Part shown: one piece after another, positions 61,131-64,000 of the stretch
Position numbering within the stretch: position 1 is the stretch's first letter
Layout: the number at the start of each line of letters is the position of its first letter
Assembly (NCBI GenBank): GCA_000342265.1
Contig: CP004348.1
Location: 620,001 to 684,000, forward strand
Direction of reading: 5' to 3'
DNA length: 64,000 nucleotides
From: a beta proteobacterium CB
GTDB taxonomy: Bacteria; Pseudomonadota; Gammaproteobacteria; Burkholderiales; Burkholderiaceae
Notes under the pieces: generated by a model
Seen by the model: the letters and a program-made list of their open reading frames with translations, nothing else
What the model was told of the DNA's origin: nothing
Databases searched by the model: none
Translations under genes and position numbers: made by a program

Positions 61131-64000
61131 ATGAACGCACCAGTAAATCCTAAAGAACTTGAATTACAAACAGTAGAGTTCAAACTAGACGGGCAAACCA
61201 TCGTTTCTTACGAGGGTGAGACTATTCTCAAAGCCGCGAAACGACACGGGATTGATATTCCGCATCTGTGTTTTAAAGATGGCTACCGTCCTGACGGTAA
61301 TTGCCGTGCCTGCGTTGTAGAAATCAACGGTGAGCGCACCTTAGCGCCAAGTTGCTGCCGTAGCGCTACTCCAGGTATGGATGTCAAAGCCAACAGCGAA
61401 CGTGCACTGAAGAGTCAAAAGTTAGTGCTCGAGATGTTGTTGTCTGATATGCCTGACGAGGGATTTAAGTGGGTAGGAGACAGCAAAGAAGAAGAGCAAA
61501 AAAATCAACATGGTGAGCTCAGCACTTGGGCTGCCCGCATGGATGTCACCGTGCGTCCAGAACTCAAAGCACTTCGCCGTGAAAAAGTCAGTAATGACGT
61601 GTCTCACCCAGCGATGGCTGTGAATCTAGATGCCTGTATTCAATGTAATCGTTGCGTGCGTGCTTGTCGTGAAGAGCAGGTGAATGATGTGATCGGTTAC
61701 GCCATGCGTGGTGCGCACAGTGAGATCGTATTTGACCTCAATGACCCGATGGGTGATAGCACCTGCGTTGCTTGCGGTGAGTGTGTGCAGGCCTGCCCAA
61801 CAGGTGCATTAATGCCTAAGGGATTGATTGGTTCGCAAACCGTTGATCGCAAGGTCGATTCAGTATGTCCTTTCTGCGGTGTAGGTTGCCAAATCACTTA
61901 CAACGTGAAAGATGAAAAGATTGTTAGTGTTGAGGGTCGTGATGGACCAGCTAACCACAACCGACTTTGCGTTAAAGGTCGTTTTGGTATGGACTACATC
62001 CATAATCCACAGCGCTTAACCAAGCCGCTGATTCGTAAAGCAGGCGTTGCCAAAGATGAGGCTTTGCTAGAAGGCAAGCAGGATTGGTCTGATATCTTCC
62101 GTGAAGCGACATGGGAAGAGGCTCTGGAGCTTGCTGGTGGCGGTCTCAAAAAGTTGAAAGATCAATACGGCAATAAGGTGCTTGCAGGATTTGGTTCTGC
62201 TAAAGGTAGCAATGAAGAGGCTTACTTATTCCAAAAACTCGTACGTACTGGTTTTGGTAGTAACAACGTTGATCATTGCACGCGTCTTTGCCACGCATCA
62301 TCCGTTGCTGCGCTTCTAGAGGGTGTTGGCTCTGGCGCGGTAAGTAATCAGGTCAATGATGTTGAGCACTCTAGCTTGATCATGTTGATTGGATCCAATC
62401 CAACTGCTAATCATCCAGTAGCAGCTACCTGGTTTAAGAATGCAGCAAAACGTGGTGCCAAGATTGTCTTGTGCGACCCACGTATGACCGACATCAGCAA
62501 GCATGCTTGGCGAAATATGCAGTTCAAGCCAGATACTGACGTTGCTATGCTCAATGCCATGATTTTCACGATCATTGAAGAAGGTTTGGTTGATAAAGAT
62601 TTCATCCAGAACCGCTCAAGTAATTTTGAGGCGCTCAAAGAAAATATCAAGGGCTACAGCCCTGAAGCCATGGCACCAATCTGCGGCATACCAGCGGAGA
62701 CATTGCGTGAGGTTGCCAGAGAGTTTGCAACCACTAAATCTGCCATGATCTTGTGGGGCATGGGTGTCAGCCAGCACGTTCACGGTACTGACAACGCTCG
62801 TTGCTTAATTGCCTTGGTGAGTATTACTGGTCAAATTGGTAAGCCTGGATCTGGCTTGCATCCACTGCGCGGACAAAATAACGTACAGGGTGCTAGTGAT
62901 GCAGGACTAATCCCGATGATGTTCCCGAATTACCAGCGTGTTGATAACCCTGAAGCACATGCCTGGTTTGAGAAGTTCTGGGATACCCCATTAGATAAGA
63001 AACCTGGCTATACCGTTGTGGAGATCATGCATAAGATCACTGCGCCTGATAGTGATCCGGACAAAATTCGCGGTATGTATGTCGAGGGTGAGAACCCTGC
63101 AATGAGTGATCCTGATTTGAACCATGCTCGTCATGCTTTGGCATCTTTGGATCTCCTGGTTGTACAAGACATTTTCATGACCGAGACCGCTTTGTTAGCA
63201 GACGTTGTATTGCCAGCAAGCGCATGGCCTGAGAAGGTCGGCACCGCAAGTAATACGGATCGTATGGTCCAGATGGGTAAGAAAGCGATTAACCCTCCGG
63301 GAGATGCTAAGCCTGATTTGTGGATCATTCAGCAAATTGCGAAGCGCATGGGCTTGAACTGGAATTACCAGGGCGCAGATGATGGTGTTGCAGAGGTGTA
63401 CGACGAGATGCGTCAAGCAATGCATGCAGCCATCAACGGCATTACCTGGGAGCGCCTAGAGAAAGAATCTAGTGTTACTTACCCATGTCTGTCTGCCGAA
63501 GATCCAGGTCGCCCAATCGTATTTGATGACAACTTTGCGACGCCAGATGGCAAGGTTAAATTGGTACCTGCCGATATTATTCCTGCAAATGAGCGCCCAG
63601 ATGCGGAGTATCCATTTGTGCTCATTACAGGTCGTCAGTTAGAGCATTGGCATACCGGCAGTATGACTCGCCGCGCAACGATCTTGGATGCGATTGAGCC
63701 AATGGCTACCGTATCGATGCATGGCGAAGACATGACTCAGTTAGGTGTTTCAGCAGGGGATGTCATCACCGTTCAATCTCGTCGTGGTGAGGTGGGAATC
63801 CATGTCCGCAGAGATGATGGCACACCACGTGGTGTGATCTTCATCCCGTTTGCTTACTATGAAGCTGCAGCCAACTTAATCACCAACTCTGCCTTAGATC
63901 CTTTTGGCAAGATTCCGGAGTTTAAGTACTGCGCAGTCAAGCTAGCTAAAGGCGGTCAGGCTGCTGCAGTGATGGGTTATGGCACTAATGATCCTAAGCT
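61131..64000 (+). CDS. fdsA: Formate dehydrogenase catalytic subunit FdsA (3' end outside window)
   Basis: 956 codons from the ATG at 61131 with no stop, so the gene runs off the window. It opens with a [2Fe-2S] domain (HLCFKDGYRPDGNCRACVVE), a His-Cys [4Fe-4S] segment, two ferredoxin clusters (CIQCNRCVRAC; CVACGECVQACPTG), then the molybdo-/tungsto-bis-MGD domain beginning CPFCGVGCQITYNV. The formate-oxidising residue is Cys387 in CTRLCHASS, a standard codon rather than selenocysteine. IGSNPTANHPVAATWF, LRGQNNVQGASDAG and the C-terminal ITGRQLEHWHTGSMTRR are typical of FdsA/FdhF. It oxidises formate to CO2 in the cytoplasm; fdsC and fdsD would be expected downstream. Confidence 0.95.
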   Translation, partial: MNAPVNPKELELQTVEFKLDGQTIVSYEGETILKAAKRHGIDIPHLCFKDGYRPDGNCRACVVEINGERTLAPSCCRSATPGMDVKANSERALKSQKLVLEMLLSDMPDEGFKWVGDSKEEEQKNQHGELSTWAARMDVTVRPELKALRREKVSNDVSHPAMAVNLDACIQCNRCVRACREEQVNDVIGYAMRGAHSEIVFDLNDPMGDSTCVACGECVQACPTGALMPKGLIGSQTVDRKVDSVCPFCGVGCQITYNVKDEKIVSVEGRDGPANHNRLCVKGRFGMDYIHNPQRLTKPLIRKAGVAKDEALLEGKQDWSDIFREATWEEALELAGGGLKKLKDQYGNKVLAGFGSAKGSNEEAYLFQKLVRTGFGSNNVDHCTRLCHASSVAALLEGVGSGAVSNQVNDVEHSSLIMLIGSNPTANHPVAATWFKNAAKRGAKIVLCDPRMTDISKHAWRNMQFKPDTDVAMLNAMIFTIIEEGLVDKDFIQNRSSNFEALKENIKGYSPEAMAPICGIPAETLREVAREFATTKSAMILWGMGVSQHVHGTDNARCLIALVSITGQIGKPGSGLHPLRGQNNVQGASDAGLIPMMFPNYQRVDNPEAHAWFEKFWDTPLDKKPGYTVVEIMHKITAPDSDPDKIRGMYVEGENPAMSDPDLNHARHALASLDLLVVQDIFMTETALLADVVLPASAWPEKVGTASNTDRMVQMGKKAINPPGDAKPDLWIIQQIAKRMGLNWNYQGADDGVAEVYDEMRQAMHAAINGITWERLEKESSVTYPCLSAEDPGRPIVFDDNFATPDGKVKLVPADIIPANERPDAEYPFVLITGRQLEHWHTGSMTRRATILDAIEPMATVSMHGEDMTQLGVSAGDVITVQSRRGEVGIHVRRDDGTPRGVIFIPFAYYEAAANLITNSALDPFGKIPEFKYCAVKLAKGGQAAAVMGYGTNDPK

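Noticed and set aside
62271..62295. Possible selenocysteine at the formate dehydrogenase active site
   Set aside because: The codon is TGC (Cys387) and no in-frame TGA or SECIS-like hairpin is needed.

Overview
The window looks like chromosomal DNA of a small-genome freshwater betaproteobacterium, most likely Polynucleobacter or a close Burkholderiaceae relative. This is inferred from the moderate-to-low GC (judged by eye) and the gene mix: sox genes, an NAD-linked formate dehydrogenase, a phasin, a Bug-type binding protein, a class I fumarase and tonB-exbB-exbD next to murI. No search was run. Two tRNA genes (Leu-UAA, Ser-GGA) are present. No insertion sequence, phage gene or CRISPR array was found.

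Region 1 (1-6245) is a second-messenger block: the 3' part of a MASE1-PAS-PAS-GGDEF-EAL protein, a MerR-type DNA-binding domain fused to a class III nucleotide cyclase, and a convergent GAF/HD-GYP phosphodiesterase.

Region 2 (6300-27500) is the accessory core, a complete type I secretion locus with its own substrates. It holds a TolC-like outer-membrane lipoprotein, a 1425-residue single-chain double ABC transporter whose first nucleotide-binding domain is degenerate, an HlyD-type adaptor, a LuxR-type regulator carrying a metal-less cyclase-like domain, a ClpP-fold lipoprotein, three tandem paralogous substrate genes and a TPR protein. One substrate gene is a short remnant, one is broken and full of repeats, and one is intact (1588 aa). 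The three substrate genes share an N-terminal motif, and a palindromic element centred on GTTATATAAC lies 88, 88 and 89 bp before their start codons. A one-mismatch copy lies 85 bp before the exporter operon, which suggests one regulon for exporter and cargo. This locus is the best candidate for an undescribed system here.

Region 3 (27500-31240) holds a NarL-type regulator with Glu at the phosphoacceptor position and, divergently, a membrane HD-GYP/PAS/GAF/GGDEF protein. Together with region 1, cyclic-nucleotide genes flank the secretion locus on both sides, as would suit c-di-GMP-controlled adhesion (inference).

Region 4 (31300-43770) has a Pif1-like helicase, a BrnT/BrnA-like toxin-antitoxin pair with a repeated 14-bp putative operator, a gamma-glutamyltransferase homologue, a Bug-type binding protein, a class III aminotransferase, lrgAB, a two-subunit molybdenum hydroxylase and soxXYZA. 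The SoxY C-terminus is unusual.

Region 5 (43770-64000) is mainly housekeeping: purU, a penicillin-acylase family protein, tRNA-Leu, murI-tonB-exbB-exbD, class I fumarase, acetyl-CoA synthetase, tRNA-Ser, a phasin with a clear promoter and terminator, a YciI-like protein, a DUF748/AsmA-like envelope protein, a small lipoprotein, and a formate dehydrogenase operon (fused FdsG-FdsB, then FdsA running off the end).
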